A program made the translations under genes and the position numbers. Below, in pieces: positions 20,859-33,717 of a stretch of DNA of 64,000 nucleotides. Source of the DNA: Tetragonia tetragonoides (Eukaryota; Streptophyta; Magnoliopsida; Caryophyllales; Aizoaceae); contig CM076147.1 in NCBI GenBank assembly GCA_038025085.1, positions 42,740,766 through 42,804,765 on the forward strand, given 5' to 3'. Within the stretch, counting starts at the first letter, position 1; each line of letters begins with the position of its first letter. The notes under the pieces were generated by a model. The model saw only the letters and a list, made by a program, of their open reading frames with translations, was not told where the DNA came from and made no database searches.

Positions 20859-21057
20859 GGCCCTGTTCTTTTCAACGTTTCTATGCTGCATTCCGTTCCG
20901 TTCCAATCCGTTCCGTTCCGTTTCCGTTTTCGCATTTTGTACTTCATTCTATCTCACATTTTTTTGAATTATCCGCACCGTTCCGTTCCGTTGCGTTCCA
21001 ATCCGTTTCGTTTTGTTTCTCACCGTCCCGCACCATTCCGTTGAAGAGAACAGGGCC
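20859..21057. mobile_element. Tourist-like MITE with CCGTT repeats
   Basis: The left end GGCCCTGTTCTTTTCAACG pairs with the right end CGTTGAAGAGAACAGGGCC. TAA flanks both sides (20856-20858 and 21058-21060). The 199-bp body is filled with CCGTT/CCAAT-type pentamers and has no coding capacity. Confidence 0.88.
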
Positions 21058-21115
21058 TAAGTCTATGAAGACTACATGAAAGAGACTGAGATTCAATGCC
21101 ATTTTAAAATTCAAA

Positions 21116-21146
21116 CCCCACCCCACCCCACCCCACCCCACCCCAC
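21116..21146 (-). repeat. (CCCCA)6 tract, G-quadruplex candidate
   Basis: Six CCCC runs separated by single A. The minus strand has six GGGG runs with one-base loops, a strong G-quadruplex pattern. It is followed at once by a T-rich run. Confidence 0.85.
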
Positions 21147-21930
21147 TTCTCGTTAGCATTGTTTTGTTTTTTTTTTTTTTTTCCTGGGAAGCAAATGAAC
21201 TTGAATCTAAATATGCAAAAACTCATATAAGATGACTGTACTATTTGACAGAAGTGTTACATTTAGATTAAAGAGTGATAAGAGTACTTTGCTTGACTGC
21301 ATCTAAGTGTATATAAGTTAATCTACACAGCTACCCTGGTCAACCAAGAGGGTGTGGTTAAATAGTAACTTATTCATCCTTAACTGAACACCTTTGGTGT
21401 GAACCAAAAAATAGTTATCCTACACTCGTTTACTTCATTTTTATTTTTATATTTTAAAACTTACATCCAAGTTGTATACACTCATCTAGCAAAAGACTGA
21501 TGATTTTATTTTATTTTATTTAAGAGGAAGGATTGAAGATGAAGTTGAATAGCCCGGCTCAATTTTATTTTATTTTTTCTTTGATAAAGCAGTAGCCTAA
21601 CTAGCCTGCGTTCAACAACAATCAAATGGAGATTAAAAATTGCTTCCGCACCAATTTGAAGGGGCGGCCGCACCTGAGTTTCTACTTCTAGCACAATTCA
21701 CAAAGCAACTCATCTAACGAACTGCACGAGTCCTCATTATCTGGAACCCTTGACATGCTAACAGATCAGTTATAGGCATAGCAAAGGCACCTTCAAGAAC
21801 CAAATACGGTTACTCCAAAACCCTCTCAACATTCCTCGTCTTCAATTGAGGAGAGAGAAAATAGAAACACACAACAAGAATCCATTAATCAACAATCGTT
21901 CCTTGAGAATTCCCCATTTTCAGCGTAAAC

Positions 21931-23059
21931 ATGGATGTTACATTTGAGACTCAAAAGGGCGGCTCTTTTTCCATAGAAATAGGTTACTTTGACACAGTTT
22001 TGGAGATCAAGGAAAAGATCCACAAGTATAAGGACATACCCATCTCTTACCAGACCCTCGTTTTCAATGGCAAGGTCCTTGAAGATGATGCCAATGTTGA
22101 GTCCTGTGTTATCCTAAACGAATCCCGTATTCGTCTCATCGTCGCCTCGCACCTCGAAAAATCATCTGAGAAATCCAGAATCAATGCTGAAGAACAACAA
22201 TCACCCATTTCCAAGAAAACCCAACTCTTCTTCAAGTTGCCCACTGCAAAGTCTCAACAACTCTCCCTGCATGTGGATTTGAATGATTCTGTTGAGCAGC
22301 TGAAGGAGAAACTGCACCAAATTGAAGGTCTGCTGTCAGTACAATTTTTTAATATAATTTGTTTTTGTAAATATAGTGTTTGCATCAAACTTTTGAACTC
22401 AATTTCAGTGTTTCTTGAAGATAAATAACAGTTGATAGATATGCTGTTATACTATTTATAGAAATGCTGTTATATGTTTTGTCCAAGAAGTATCTAAGGT
22501 GTATGCTAAAATGTTTCTACAGGAGGTCCTATTAATCGGATGACACTATATGTGAACGGGAAAAATGAGCTGCACAATCATAGATACTTGCGCGACTATG
22601 ACCTCACGGATGGGTCTGAGATTGAGGTGTCTGTCAGGCCATCCATGACTCAAACAGGTTCTGGGATGACAAATACTGCACCAATGACGGGTTCAAGGAA
22701 ACTGAAGGTTGTGGTGCTGCCCAAGTGTGGAACTAAGAGGGTTATTGTGGAAGTTAATCTCACTGACAAAGTGCAGGTAAACTGAGAGACCCTTTAATTA
22801 TATGTTTTGTTGATCTCATGTGACTTCAAGTGCTGGGAGTGCACCTTTGTGACAAGTTATGTTTCTGAAATGTGCAAAGGTTCTAAGAAATGAGCTAGAG
22901 AAGCTGCAACAGAGGGCGAATTTTCAGCTTCCACCAGAAGGGTATTTCTTCATCTACAAACAGAATGTGATGGAGGAGCGCGAGTCTTTCCAGTGGCATA
23001 ATGTAAGGCAGGGTGATGCGATAGAGATTTTCAATGGGAGTGTTACTGGTGGATCATAG
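21931..23059 (+). CDS. Protein with three ubiquitin-like domains
   Basis: Exons are 21931-22327, 22523-22776 and 22880-23059 (831 bp, 276 residues). Borders are GT-AG and phases fit (GAAG|GTCTGC to ACAG|GAGGTC; GCAG|GTAAAC to CAAAG|GTTCTA). Domain 1 (about 1-75) resembles ubiquitin in MDVTFETQKGGSFSIEIGYF, TVLEIKEKI, PISYQTLVFNGKVLEDD and the closing RIRLIV. Domain 2 (about 92-170) has DSVEQLKEKLHQIEGG, RMTLYVNGKNEL and YDLTDGSEIEVSV. Domain 3 (about 187-270) has LKVVVLPKCGTKRVIVEV and GDAIEIFNG. There is no C-terminal di-glycine next to the third domain, only TGGS at the end, so it is unlikely to be processed to free ubiquitin. Such plant proteins are of unknown role, perhaps binding platforms. 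The ATG follows an A-rich leader with stops upstream. Confidence 0.85.
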
Positions 23060-24566
23060 AAACTCTGACAGGAACCAGGCAATGCACATTTCAGGTTCCT
23101 TAGCTATTGCGTACTCTGAACTTTTAGAAAGGCACGCACAAAAAAAATTGTTTAGGCTCAGTTTTTGGTTATGCCCACATTTAGTTCCTCGTTTAGTTTT
23201 GGCTGTTTCTCTACAATGAAATTAAATGATACATATCACCATTCAGTTCAGATGTACGAGCTCGAATTTCATGCTCAAATGAGCAAGTTACCATTCACTT
23301 GCTGCAACTACCTATGTTCTTAAACTCGGCTACAGGTGTCCAACACAAATGCCGAAAGTGTCCAAAGGGCTGCATATAAACAATTTTCAGGGACTTCTTT
23401 GCAGCACCAGTTCTCATGGCATATCTATGTGTTAATGTAAAACATGGGTACTTCGCAGTAAAACAAAGAGTGTAGTATAATATATTGCAGCCATGCAGTA
23501 TAATAAACAAAAAAGGAGAAATAAGAAGACATACTCTGTCAGTCTGTCTTTGATGTTGTGAATATAATTATTTTGCAAGTTGCAGAATCTTGTGCACGTC
23601 AATCCTGCACCGAGTGCTACCCATTTTCAGTAGTTCCACTGCAACAGAAAAGGCCCTTTCCTCCACCCTTCTTTCTCCTTCAGCTGTGGGGTGTAGGGTT
23701 GTGTTCGCATATATTTGTGAGAAAAGGTTGCTTTAATAAACACAGCAAGGTAAAAAGCAGCGATTATTTCAAACATCATTATAGTTCTTCCAAAATCATT
23801 ATCATAGACATCAAGCTTGGAGAATTTACCATCACTCAAAACACTACTGAAATAACCAGGCATATATAACAAAGGCAACTTTAGTTATATCTTTGTTTCT
23901 ACAGCGTTCACCATCAACGACCAATGTGAGCACCAGGTAGTGATGAGAACTCGAAGAAAGTTACAGCATGAAATTGAAAAACCTTTTCATCTAGGGAGAT
24001 GTCTAAGCTCGAATGTACAGCGTCCTAAGGGATGTGTGACAAATTAACAGATGCATGTATGCCACGAAGACAGAGTAACCCCATATAAATAACCCGCACT
24101 GCCCGCTCTAATTTACAAGGAACCAACCATTTCTACTGTAGGTATTAACCTGAACTCTATGCCATCAGCTCAGCAAATTTATACCTTACTAAGATTTGTA
24201 CGATTATATCCTGCCTCAGTTAGTGAACCTCATCCGCAAACGAAACTATTCTCTGCTCTTAAAGCTACCCTCTTCCTCGGCTCCACTACAAATGACTTGA
24301 GCCTGATCCTTAGGTTTGATCTTTCAAAAAGTAATCCTTGTCAGTAGAATTCTGAATTTGAATAAAGAATCAAAGAAAGAAATCACACGCCAGATCGATT
24401 CTATCCATCGTAAACTGAGCTCAACCAGCTTAACAGGAGGATCCAACATATTCCAATGGCAGGATTCTCTCGAAAATGGAATGTTTTTATCAACTCAAAT
24501 AATAGTTAAAGACATTGATGCCTCTCTGCCTACACAATCCTCAGCCCCTGTGTAAATACATGCGAC
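23060..24566. other. Intergenic, no gene recognised
   Basis: Open frames here (for example 23558-23869, plus, and 24316-24555, plus) have no recognised domains. The right part probably includes the 3' untranslated region of the minus-strand bromodomain gene. Confidence 0.35.
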
Positions 24567-27500
24567 CTAAAGCTGTAAAGCTAGGTCTGGTTGCTGAGAG
24601 TCAACAGACTGGAAAGCAACATTTAAATCTGGAGGAAGAGTATCCTGTTTCTGTTTTTGCTGGTTGTGTGGACCGAGACCTCGCCAAGGGGCTTGCACCT
24701 GAAACCTGGACAAGTCATTCATGACCATTTGAGGAAAGACCACCGGTCTGTTCTGGATCTGTGGTTCATTACTGACTTTAATGGGTTGTGGTACAAACCC
24801 TTGAAAGGGAAGACCCTTCTTTTCGGGCTGAAAATGCATCATTCCTGAGCCCGGATATTCACCGCGAGACTGCACGGCCTGGGGATAGAACACCCGTGTA
24901 GTACTGTATAATGGCTCTGCAGAATTCTGATTTCTAGCAGCGGGGTTTTGAGCAGGTGGTCTAAATCCTCCAGCTCCTACCGACATCCAAGCACTAGCAG
25001 CTGCCGCAGCAGCATTGCTCCCACTATCTCCTCTAGGTGATGAAACGGATGACATAGATTGTGAAGGACTATGAGCATGAACTGATCCATTCTGTTGATT
25101 CTGACCTTTCTCAGTTAGCATCTTCATAACTAGGACTGGATCGCTGAGACCCTGGTCATGTCTCTGGGTGAAGGACGTAGCTGCTCCAGCTAGCTGTGTG
25201 GGAATTGAACCAGGGGATGACACGACTACTCGATTGTTATCCGCAAATTTGTTCATGATCTTCCCATTGTGTACTCCTTCAGGTATACCTCCATTAGCAT
25301 CTGGCTGCTTGAAAGGCAGGGACTGCAGAAAATTTTTACCCTTGGGAACAGACTCAATAGATCTGGAAGTAGGCATCTCCATCCTATTCGGAGGTTGTTT
25401 CTGTACAACATGATCTGTTTTCTGATTGAACATTGATGGAGACTTTGTTTCCATTCTCTTTCCACTCAATTCCGCACAACAAGCAGGTTGTCTCTGCACA
25501 AAATGATCTATTTTGTGATTAAAAATGGATGGAGAGTTTGGTTCCACTCTCTTTGCACCCATATTTTCCGGACACGCTGAATCCCTTGGAAGTCGATTCT
25601 GTTGCTGAAGAACAACACTATTTTTCTGAATGTTGGCAGACACACAATTTGATTCAACTCTTTTCAGCGTCACATTTTCAGGCCCTCTAGAACCTCCGGA
25701 AAGTTGGTTATGTTGTTGAGTTACAGGAACAGTAGGTTTAGGTTCCTTGGCACCTCCAGAACCAAAAATGGCAGCCCGTTTTCCTTCTGAACTACGCTGA
25801 TTAAGCAGATGCGCGTCTTGATGTTTATCCTTCTTTCCTGAATCAGCAGCATCGTGAGACCTTGAAATTGGAGGGTATTCTTTTCGCCTTTCAAGGACCA
25901 ACACTGCAGTAGGAAGCGGTTCATATTCGCCAATCCACCCACGACCATACTTGAAGCCCGGAGGAAGGACCTGTTCAATCCTCTTGGAAGCAACTCTCCA
26001 AGCAATAGGACCAAGATTAGCAGCATAACGTGCCAGGCTGCGGGCATAGGAATATTCACCAGGCAACCCAACCTGCCCGACATAAAGAATATTAAGATGA
26101 GTAGGAGTTACCAAATCTAAAGGAAAGATGTAAACAAGGATACATACAGGAATCAGCTGCTTCTTTTCATCCTCAAATGGAGTAAATATCAATTCAGAGC
26201 TATCCACGGGCTGATTAGATATGTTGTAAGTTGCACGACGATTCTCATCAACCACAAACGACCTCCTGCCGAACTTTGGAAGGAGACCCTTTCCTAAAAA
26301 CAAATGTATCATATTGTACATATTAGACAAAAGACTCAATATAATGAAAATTATGTATGGAACTTAGTACTAAACTCTTCAAAATATCAGAGAATATCTA
26401 CTTTTACACTTCTAGACAAGGTACAATTGACTTTTGATTTATATATACCTGATTGTGGATCTTCAGCTTTCTCTATATTGTTATCTGCTAGGGAAGAGAT
26501 ACCATCTACCGGCACATCATTACTACTAGGCCTCTCGAAGTTACCCACATGGTCGGTGCTGCAAGTATTACAGGCGTCTTTTGTGGCAAGGCTAGCACCA
26601 CAGGTGAAATCTGAACCTACAGGTTCCTGTATGCTTCTGCAGTACGGCTTTTTTGACTGCTTCTTGACAAGCGAGTTGGGTCTTTCTCTCTGTTCAGACC
26701 TCAGTTCAGATTTCGGTTCACACTTTGGCTCTTTCTCCAATCGTTCAATCTGAATCCTTACCCGCTGGAATTTCTTTTCAGCGGCTTCTTTGATTGCGCG
26801 AGCCTTGGAGAAATAGATAGGTATTACACTTGATGCTGGAAATTTTTTTCAAAATAGTAGAAATTGTTAGAAGCATCACACAATACCTGTTTATGGTAAA
26901 CCGTTTCAGGTGCATTGTACTGCATCGCATTGGAGCTAATCAGGAAAACATCACTCTGCAGTCCAGAAAAATATCGTCATTACAGCCTACTGTATCTTGC
27001 AGTTCACAAAGCATGCATAATAATAGAGATTACAAGTAATAGCGAGGCCACAATGCATTGGTAAGGCCGAAAAGACTCAAAAGAGGACCAATAAATGAGA
27101 TCCACACAAAAGGAAGCAAGCATTTGATGAAAATAGGAAGCAGTCCTGTATCCAAAAATTTTACTCAAGGGGCAAATTCTCTGACAGACACATTGTTAAT
27201 GGTGAATCGACTTCACCATTCCCAGAAGATGTCATTTATCATTTTGCTCCCATACAGGAAATCCTCCATGTGGTAATTTAACATGACATGACAATGATAG
27301 GTTAGATGATTTCTAAAACACAGTAACGAAAAAGGAATGCAATGCCAAGTAATTCCCTGAGCCACAGAAAGGAGAAAACCAAAATACTCCTAGATTCAAC
27401 GGAGTCACTAAGACCTATATGCTGAAAGCAACATCATCAGCTAACCGCCAATCATGTTCCAAGTTTTCAACCTTTTGGTTCAAGCTTAGACGTCTTAGAC

Positions 27501-29013
27501 TCTTAGCTGTGACTTGTTACATAGTTAACCTAAGGGAACACTACACAGCCAAAGCGACATCAAAATTCCGACAGCTACAAGAGGTTAGAAAGAATGTCAA
27601 ACATAAAGGGAAATTATGACCAAAAATAGCAATACGCCTTGAAAGAGTTTCAAGAGCCATAAAGTTTGATGTTGGCTGCAGATTTTGTCGATGAACTTTA
27701 TGCTGCTTGAAGATAGACCAATATCTTCGAGCAGTATGAGCAGTAGGACCAGCATTTAAGAGACAGACAGCAAAACGAACAACCAACATAGATTGCAGGT
27801 TTTGCACAAAAATCATTAGTAGGACATCCTCATACCAATAATTGTCTTCAATAGACTGGCAAGTGTGGTACCTTGAGAACTATATATATATTTCAAAAGC
27901 CAAACTAAGAAGGACCCACCTCAAATTGTTCCAAAGTAGAATAAGACCCATTTGCAAGCTTCTTTCTCACGGTGGAAAAGTCCATCGGGTGCTCGATGAT
28001 GTCGAAATAGTCAGGAAGCTACACCAACCAGAACCAGCATTATATAGAACCCCAATTTAGATATAAAATGGCAAAAATAGAAACCAGCAACATACAGAGA
28101 ATTTAATAAAGGGAAGGGGATCCAAGTCTCAAGTACCTCATCTGGATCAACTGGCTCAGCATAAACACCATATGTGTCTTTCCTGCCACATTGGAACCAT
28201 TCAAATGCTAAGTAACAAACTTTCTATTAAATCCGAAAACTCAGAAACAGTAAAAGAAAGGAATTTAAGAAACTTGGTCCTCATACTTTTGAAGCTTGTC
28301 AAGTATCAACTCTAATAGCTTCTTATCAGGCAAAGGAGTCGGAGATCGATTGCTATATGTTGGCGTCCCTGAAAACCAAAATCAACAACAACCCAACTCA
28401 GAATTTTGCCAGTAATCATCGAACATCAAAAGCCAACATCAGAACCTCGGATAAAAAATCAAAAATCAAAATTACCAACCAGGAACAGAATCCTCCATCT
28501 TTGAATCCACATTGCCATTTTCTATTACCTGTCAAAAAAAATAACAAAAAGAATGCAGCTCATTAGGCAGTATCTTCACAGCACAACTGCTACAAACCCA
28601 TATCAAAACCATAAACCCCCAAAGTGCTCAACTATATTTATAAATGCAAAAGAATAGACACACAAAAGGGAATAGAGAAGCTAGAGAGAGAAAGTGGATA
28701 AAGGCAGACTGGCAGAGAGAGAAAGATAGAAAGAAAGAGTAAGAGAGAGAAAATATAGGATTTTGTGCGTGTGTATTTGTGTGTGATGACCAGATTCTGT
28801 GGGTGTAGTATGTTAGTATTTGATTTGTCATTTGACAGTTGACCTCACTCTCACTCATTCACTCACTCGCTCACTCAGCCGTTAATTTCATCTCACTCCT
28901 CAGTCTTTCCCCCCGACACACACAAACACAATCGGAGAGAGAGAGAGAGAGAACTAGAGAGAGAAAGAGTGAGTGTGTCTCAGTGAATGAAGTATAGAAG
29001 TTTGGACCAATAA

Positions 29014-29044
<31 letters not shown>

Positions 29045-29804
29045 ATCAATCTGAGCTCAGCTGAGCTGGCCCCTCTCTCCACTCTCCTTCACACTCATTC
29101 TCTCTCTCTGTAAAATCTCAATTCCCCCAATTTCTTCGCAAATCCTACAATTTACCAATTTCCCCCAAAATCACTCAACAAGATCCAAATCAATCAATTA
29201 ATCAAATTACCTCATCTTCATCAACATTTTCGCCATTTTCTTCATTTTCATCATCATCATCATTATCATCATCATCATCATTATACTTCTCACCTCCACT
29301 AATCTTCCTCTTCTTCACCACTCTCTTCTCCTCTTCATCTCTCTCATCCTCTTCTGACTCGTCTTCAAGTCGGTCTCTCCGACTCGCTCTACCCCCCGAG
29401 TCAACTCGCCCATGACTCGCTTTGCTCTTCTTGCTATTCTTCTTGCTATTACTATTAATCTTGACAACGAGCTTCACCTTTTTCTCTCTCCTCCTCTCAT
29501 CATCATCCTCATCCTCCTCATCTTCATCCTCCTCCTCCTCCTCTTCATTTTCTCTCTCCTCCTCTTCTTCAAACAACTGAACAACATCATCGTGTAAATA
29601 ATCCTCATCATAATCGATAATATTATACCGGAAGCTCCTTCGCCGGAGACTTCTTCTCCTGAGATCTCGTTGCTCTTGTTCTTTCTCAAGCTCCTCCGCC
29701 GTCGAAGGTGGTGGCGCGTGAGATTCCTCAACGGCGGCGCGTCGAGCTGCTAGATCTGCCTTGGATGGCCTCCCTTTCTTCTTCCTCTTCTGGATCTGAA
29801 CCAT
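24567..29804 (-). CDS. Bromodomain-containing chromatin reader
   Basis: Nine exons join in phase to 2946 bp (981 residues): 29211-29804, 28480-28528, 28287-28368, 28137-28182, 27920-28018, 26887-26955, 26449-26803, 26148-26293 and 24567-26072. Exon 1 encodes a basic start (MVQIQKRKKKGRPSKADLAA, AT-hook-like GRPSK) and long acidic runs. Exons 3-6 give the bromodomain (about 222-318): LPDKKLLELILDKLQKKDTY, GVYAEPVDPDELPDYFDIIE, HPMDFSTVRKKL and NAMQYN, with the acetyl-lysine-binding Asn at about 304. Downstream come GKGLLPKFGRRSFVVDENRR and a Gly/Gln/Ser-rich C-terminus. The architecture matches the Arabidopsis At1g20670/At1g76380 group, expected to bind acetylated histones in the nucleus. Upstream are long GA/CT tracts and C-rich leader sequence. 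Exon placement is by hand but each junction keeps phase. Confidence 0.9.
28990..29115. repeat. CT-rich microsatellite in bromodomain intron 1
   Basis: Runs of CT (for example CTCTCTCTCTCTCTCTCTCT near 29022-29044), together with GA runs at 28937-28975, lie in intron 1 on the plus strand. Confidence 0.8.
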
Positions 29805-30128
29805 CCTTTTTTCCTTCCCTTCCCCTCCCCCTCCCCCTCCCCCTCCCCCTCTATCTCTCTCTAAAACCCTTTTCTCTCTCCTCTGTGAGCTAATCCCCCT
29901 TGTATTTTTCTTCTCTCCCTCAGAGGAATTTTTCTTGCTTTTTCTCTCTCTTCTTTTGTTGCATTATTTGTCTGAAAGTAATGAGAGAGAGTACAAGAGA
30001 GAGAAAAGGATGGGTGTTGTGGGCCCCCTCCATGAAAATTTTGAAAAATGGAGGAAAGATAATTTATTATTAGAGTTAGACGACGTTAGTGGCTGAGAAT
30101 GACGGCGTTTGGTTTAATGAAGAGAGCA

Positions 30129-30188
30129 AACAGGCTGACCAGGCTGACCAGGCTGACCGGGCTGACCAGGCTGACCGGGCTGCCCGTT
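30129..30188. repeat. 10-bp minisatellite upstream of bromodomain gene
   Basis: Six copies of CAGGCTGACC or CGGGCTGACC in a row, ending GGGCTGCCCG. It lies about 320 bp upstream of the bromodomain start. Confidence 0.85.
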
Positions 30189-30722
30189 GTGGGACTTGAG
30201 GTGCTGCCCGGTTCTTTTTTTTCAAAGGAAAACGTATTTCTTTTTTCCTCTCACCGTGTTTTCTCTGTTTTAAAATGGACTTGGCCGACTTGAAATCAAA
30301 TCCCATGACGGGTTTTTTGGTTCAATTGTGTGTTGGTTTTTCAATTTGGTAATTTGATTGACTTGTATGCTTAGATTTTGTCTGTTTGTTATTCATTTTT
30401 TCCATGTTGAGCGGAAGATAATTGCAACCGGAATGCTAATCACTCCAATTTGGTGTTATAGTTGTTTAATAATAAATGGGGTGGATTTGTGAAATCTTAT
30501 ATGGTGTTTAGAAGTGGGTTATTGTTCACTTCTAGTGACTAAACGTTAATTAATGACATTATGTCAATTAATATGGATGAGCTTCTATGGGAAAAACATA
30601 GATTTTAGGTGCAATGTCTTGTACTTTTTTCATTAAGGTTAATATTTGCAATCAAGAGGGATGCTATGTGCAACCCCACTTTGAAGCTGTAATTTATACC
30701 CCCAATTAAAAATGGCAAATAC

Positions 30723-30850
30723 GAGGGGATTAGCTCACAGTGGTAAAGATTGAGGTGTTGGGTATATTAGGTCCCGTGTTCGAATCCCCCACCCCTGTTG
30801 TATGTAAATTTATTGTACTGGCCTCTGTGCCTCCTTTGTAAGTGCTCATA
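30723..30850 (+). mobile_element. tRNA-derived SINE
   Basis: The head GAGGGGATTAGCTCACAGTG carries a pol III A box (TAGCTCACAGTGG, 30731-30743). The B box is GTGTTCGAATCCC (about 30777-30789), 33 bases later as in a tRNA. The body then reads GTACTGGCCTCTGTGCCTCC. No poly-A or clear target duplication was found, so the 3' end is approximate. Confidence 0.8.
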
Positions 30851-33273
30851 TGTCCAATTTAAATTGGAGATGCAAATTGCAATTTCAAGGTGAGCAATGC
30901 AATCATTAGTGATTTTCCTACTTTTAATGATAAGCAGTTGGAAAAATATGGTTCATTAAATACTACTCGTATTTGTCTTTTTTCGTGAAATAATATAGAC
31001 CTTTGATCAGTAATTAACATTTTATAAGGGAAAAATATTTCCACAATAATTGATACAATTGAATCCCTTTTATTTGTTTTTATTTTATTTTTTTTGGCAC
31101 AATTTTTATAAAGTTTTAAGGAAATAGATGAGTGGGATTTAAATAATTAATTGAGTCTTGATTATTAATGTACAACTTGCAAGCACTCACCAACTATGTT
31201 GAATAAATGCCAAAGAGTTTTCATTTGTGTGTTCAAAATAAATATGGCAAGGAGATGTCTAGCAACTATTAAGTATGGATAGTTCATAGTTAGTTCATAT
31301 ATTCATATAGTAAAATGATTTTGTTTTTTTTTTACGTGTTTTATTTTAATTTAAACGGTTTAATCTATGTTGATGCTGAATATATTTAAAGAGTCATTGA
31401 AATGTTTTGATGAATAGTTCTTTAAAGCATAACCAATAAAGATAAATTAATGTCTGACTTATATAATCCATTGTGTCATTGTCCAATATATTTGAAATCC
31501 AATCTATAAGTTTTTTTATCGAATTCATAATCATGTATATCGGTCCACATGTACCTCGTGAATTTGAGAGTACTATATGCAATATTTCAAATTTTTAGTT
31601 TCTTCATTTTCGATGTATTAAAGTTAGTCATGAATGCAACAATCCAATAAGTTTGACTGATCCTTAAAACGAACAATTAAATCGTGACCAGAAACAGCTC
31701 TGTAATAAATTTGACTAGTCTTAAAATCTGGCAAAAACTCTTCTTGCTTTCATATTGGTCCAGCCTATTCAAAAGTCCTATAAAAAAGCATTTCACATAT
31801 TAAAAGAAACAACCATATTATTCTAAGGTAGTGGGTGGCTTCTTCCACTAAAAAAAATCATGAATATTTACACTTCGATTTATGAAAAATACATTGTCAT
31901 AATTACATTGAAATCTTTATAATTTCATGATTTCTATAAATGTCTACATTTTATGTTACTTTCATTTTTTTTTACACAGTGATTCCAAGTTGATTTGGTT
32001 TCTCTTCAAATATTATATTGTTTTATCCTTAACCTAATATTGCGCATTGTCGCACGTTTAATACGCCTTCATGTTGTTTTTGTATTGTGTTTGTATTTAC
32101 GGTATTTTGTTTCATAACCTTACTATGTTTGGGCTATAGGCCTTGTTTGGCATGCGTTTTTGTGGTGATCAACCTTTTGCATTCTTAACTTAATTAGTAA
32201 CAATCTAATGATCCATGAAAGCTTATATTTATGACTATAAATGTTTGAATGACCTTTTGGGGAATCAATAGCAACATGACCTTCTTGTCCAAATTTTGAC
32301 TGCAATTACATTTGCTATTCTTTTAACATGTAGATATTGAGTATTGGAAATACATGTGAATTCTCCATTGTTAAATTGAAAGTAGAAGATGGGTCAAGCT
32401 ACAATCTCTTTATTTGCTGTCTTTCTTGTTACAAATTAACCAAATCACTAAGCAATTAAGTTATAGAAAGTGGAGAACATATTCCCATACACCGGCTAAA
32501 TAATACGACCTATAAGTAGTGTTGGGGATATCACAAAGTTTAGTATTACAAAAATCCTTGGGTTACGGAGTTATTTCTTTTGCAGGTGTATTAGTAACTT
32601 AATTGCATTACCAGTGATTGCGACGTGTTTGATTTCCTCCAACTTCCTACTTAATATGTAAAAATATCAAATTCTAGTCACCCAGGGCAAGGATAACTTG
32701 ACAAGAAAATTATAGAAAACCAGTATCATAAATAAATAATGTAGTCATAGATGAAATTTGTTTTAACATATATTTAAAAACATATAAGATCTGGTTCTAA
32801 TCAAACGAGTACGAGCCAACCTATTATTGGGTGCCCTAGGATGCTAGATGACCAAACCCAAACCCTTGTGCCCTATCCCAAACCAATTGGTTCTCGCTCC
32901 TCCTTTTACAAAAATATTGTGTCATAGTGGAAGTATCATGTATCTATGTGGTGGGTGACAATGAAATAAATTGAGTTGAACTCTTGATGGTACATAAAAA
33001 TTCTCTTTTAAAACATATTCTTATATTAGACCGAGAACAATTTATGTAGAAAAGATTATCAATTGTTTTAGTTGGTAGTAATACCAACAACCTCAACCAT
33101 GACACAAAAGTGGGACACAAATGTCCAAAGATGGTCATATACGAAAATTGCAATCGAATGCTTGTCCAAAGCAATGTAATACCTCTTCATTGAAAGAAAT
33201 ATGAGTACCGTCCCATGTCAAAGAAATTCCATTCACCCCGACCCTATAACCGCTAACCATTAAATAATTGCCT

Positions 33274-33624
33274 GCTCCCCAGAACTCTGTTGCATATCAC
33301 TTAGTTAATAAATGTAAGGCTCTCATCAGGAAGGATGGATGGGAGGTGGTGATCCGACATTGCTACCGGGAGGCGAATCGAGCTGCGGACTGGTTAGCCA
33401 ACTTGGAAGTTAGACAACAAGATAAGATGGTCATCTTCCTTGATCCACCTGATGATCTTCGTCCTATCCTCAATGAGGACTTGCGTGGAGTGGCTTACCC
33501 TCGCATGGTGCCTAGTAGAGTTAGCTAGCTGGTGTTTTGTTTTTATTTTAGTTTTGTTTCAGTAGTGTTGTTTTTCTTTATTTCCTTACTGAGGCGTGTT
33601 GCCTTTCATTTACACCCAAAAAAA
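33274..33624 (+). mobile_element. 5'-truncated LINE with 15-bp target duplication
   Basis: The 351-bp insert is flanked by ATTAAATAATTGCCT at 33259-33273 and 33625-33639. It holds the end of a non-LTR retrotransposon ORF2: an RNase H tail (VAYHLVNKCKALI, VVIRHCYREANRAADWLANL) stopping at 33526-33528, a T-rich 3' untranslated part and a short A-run (CCCAAAAAAA) before the duplication. All upstream parts (endonuclease, reverse transcriptase) are missing, so the copy was dead on arrival. Confidence 0.92.
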
Positions 33625-33717
33625 ATTAAATAATTGCCTTCAATAATCGTGTTTCTTATATCATATTTCTAGCCGCTCTTAGTTTATTGTTTCGATTAAT
33701 AACATCAAACCACATTA

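Larger units (their letters stand above)
20157..21930. other. Intergenic with MITE and repeats
   Basis: No gene was recognised. It holds a partial repeat at 20486-20523 (also at 45948-45985), the MITE at 20859-21057, a CCCCA tract at 21116-21146, and at its right end the presumed promoter and leader of the ubiquitin-like gene. Confidence 0.4.
29805..33258. other. 3.4 kb AT-rich intergenic region
   Basis: The first few hundred bases are the promoter and leader of the bromodomain gene. The rest is AT-rich and without recognised genes. It holds a 10-bp minisatellite (30129-30188) and a SINE (30723-30850). Confidence 0.4.
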
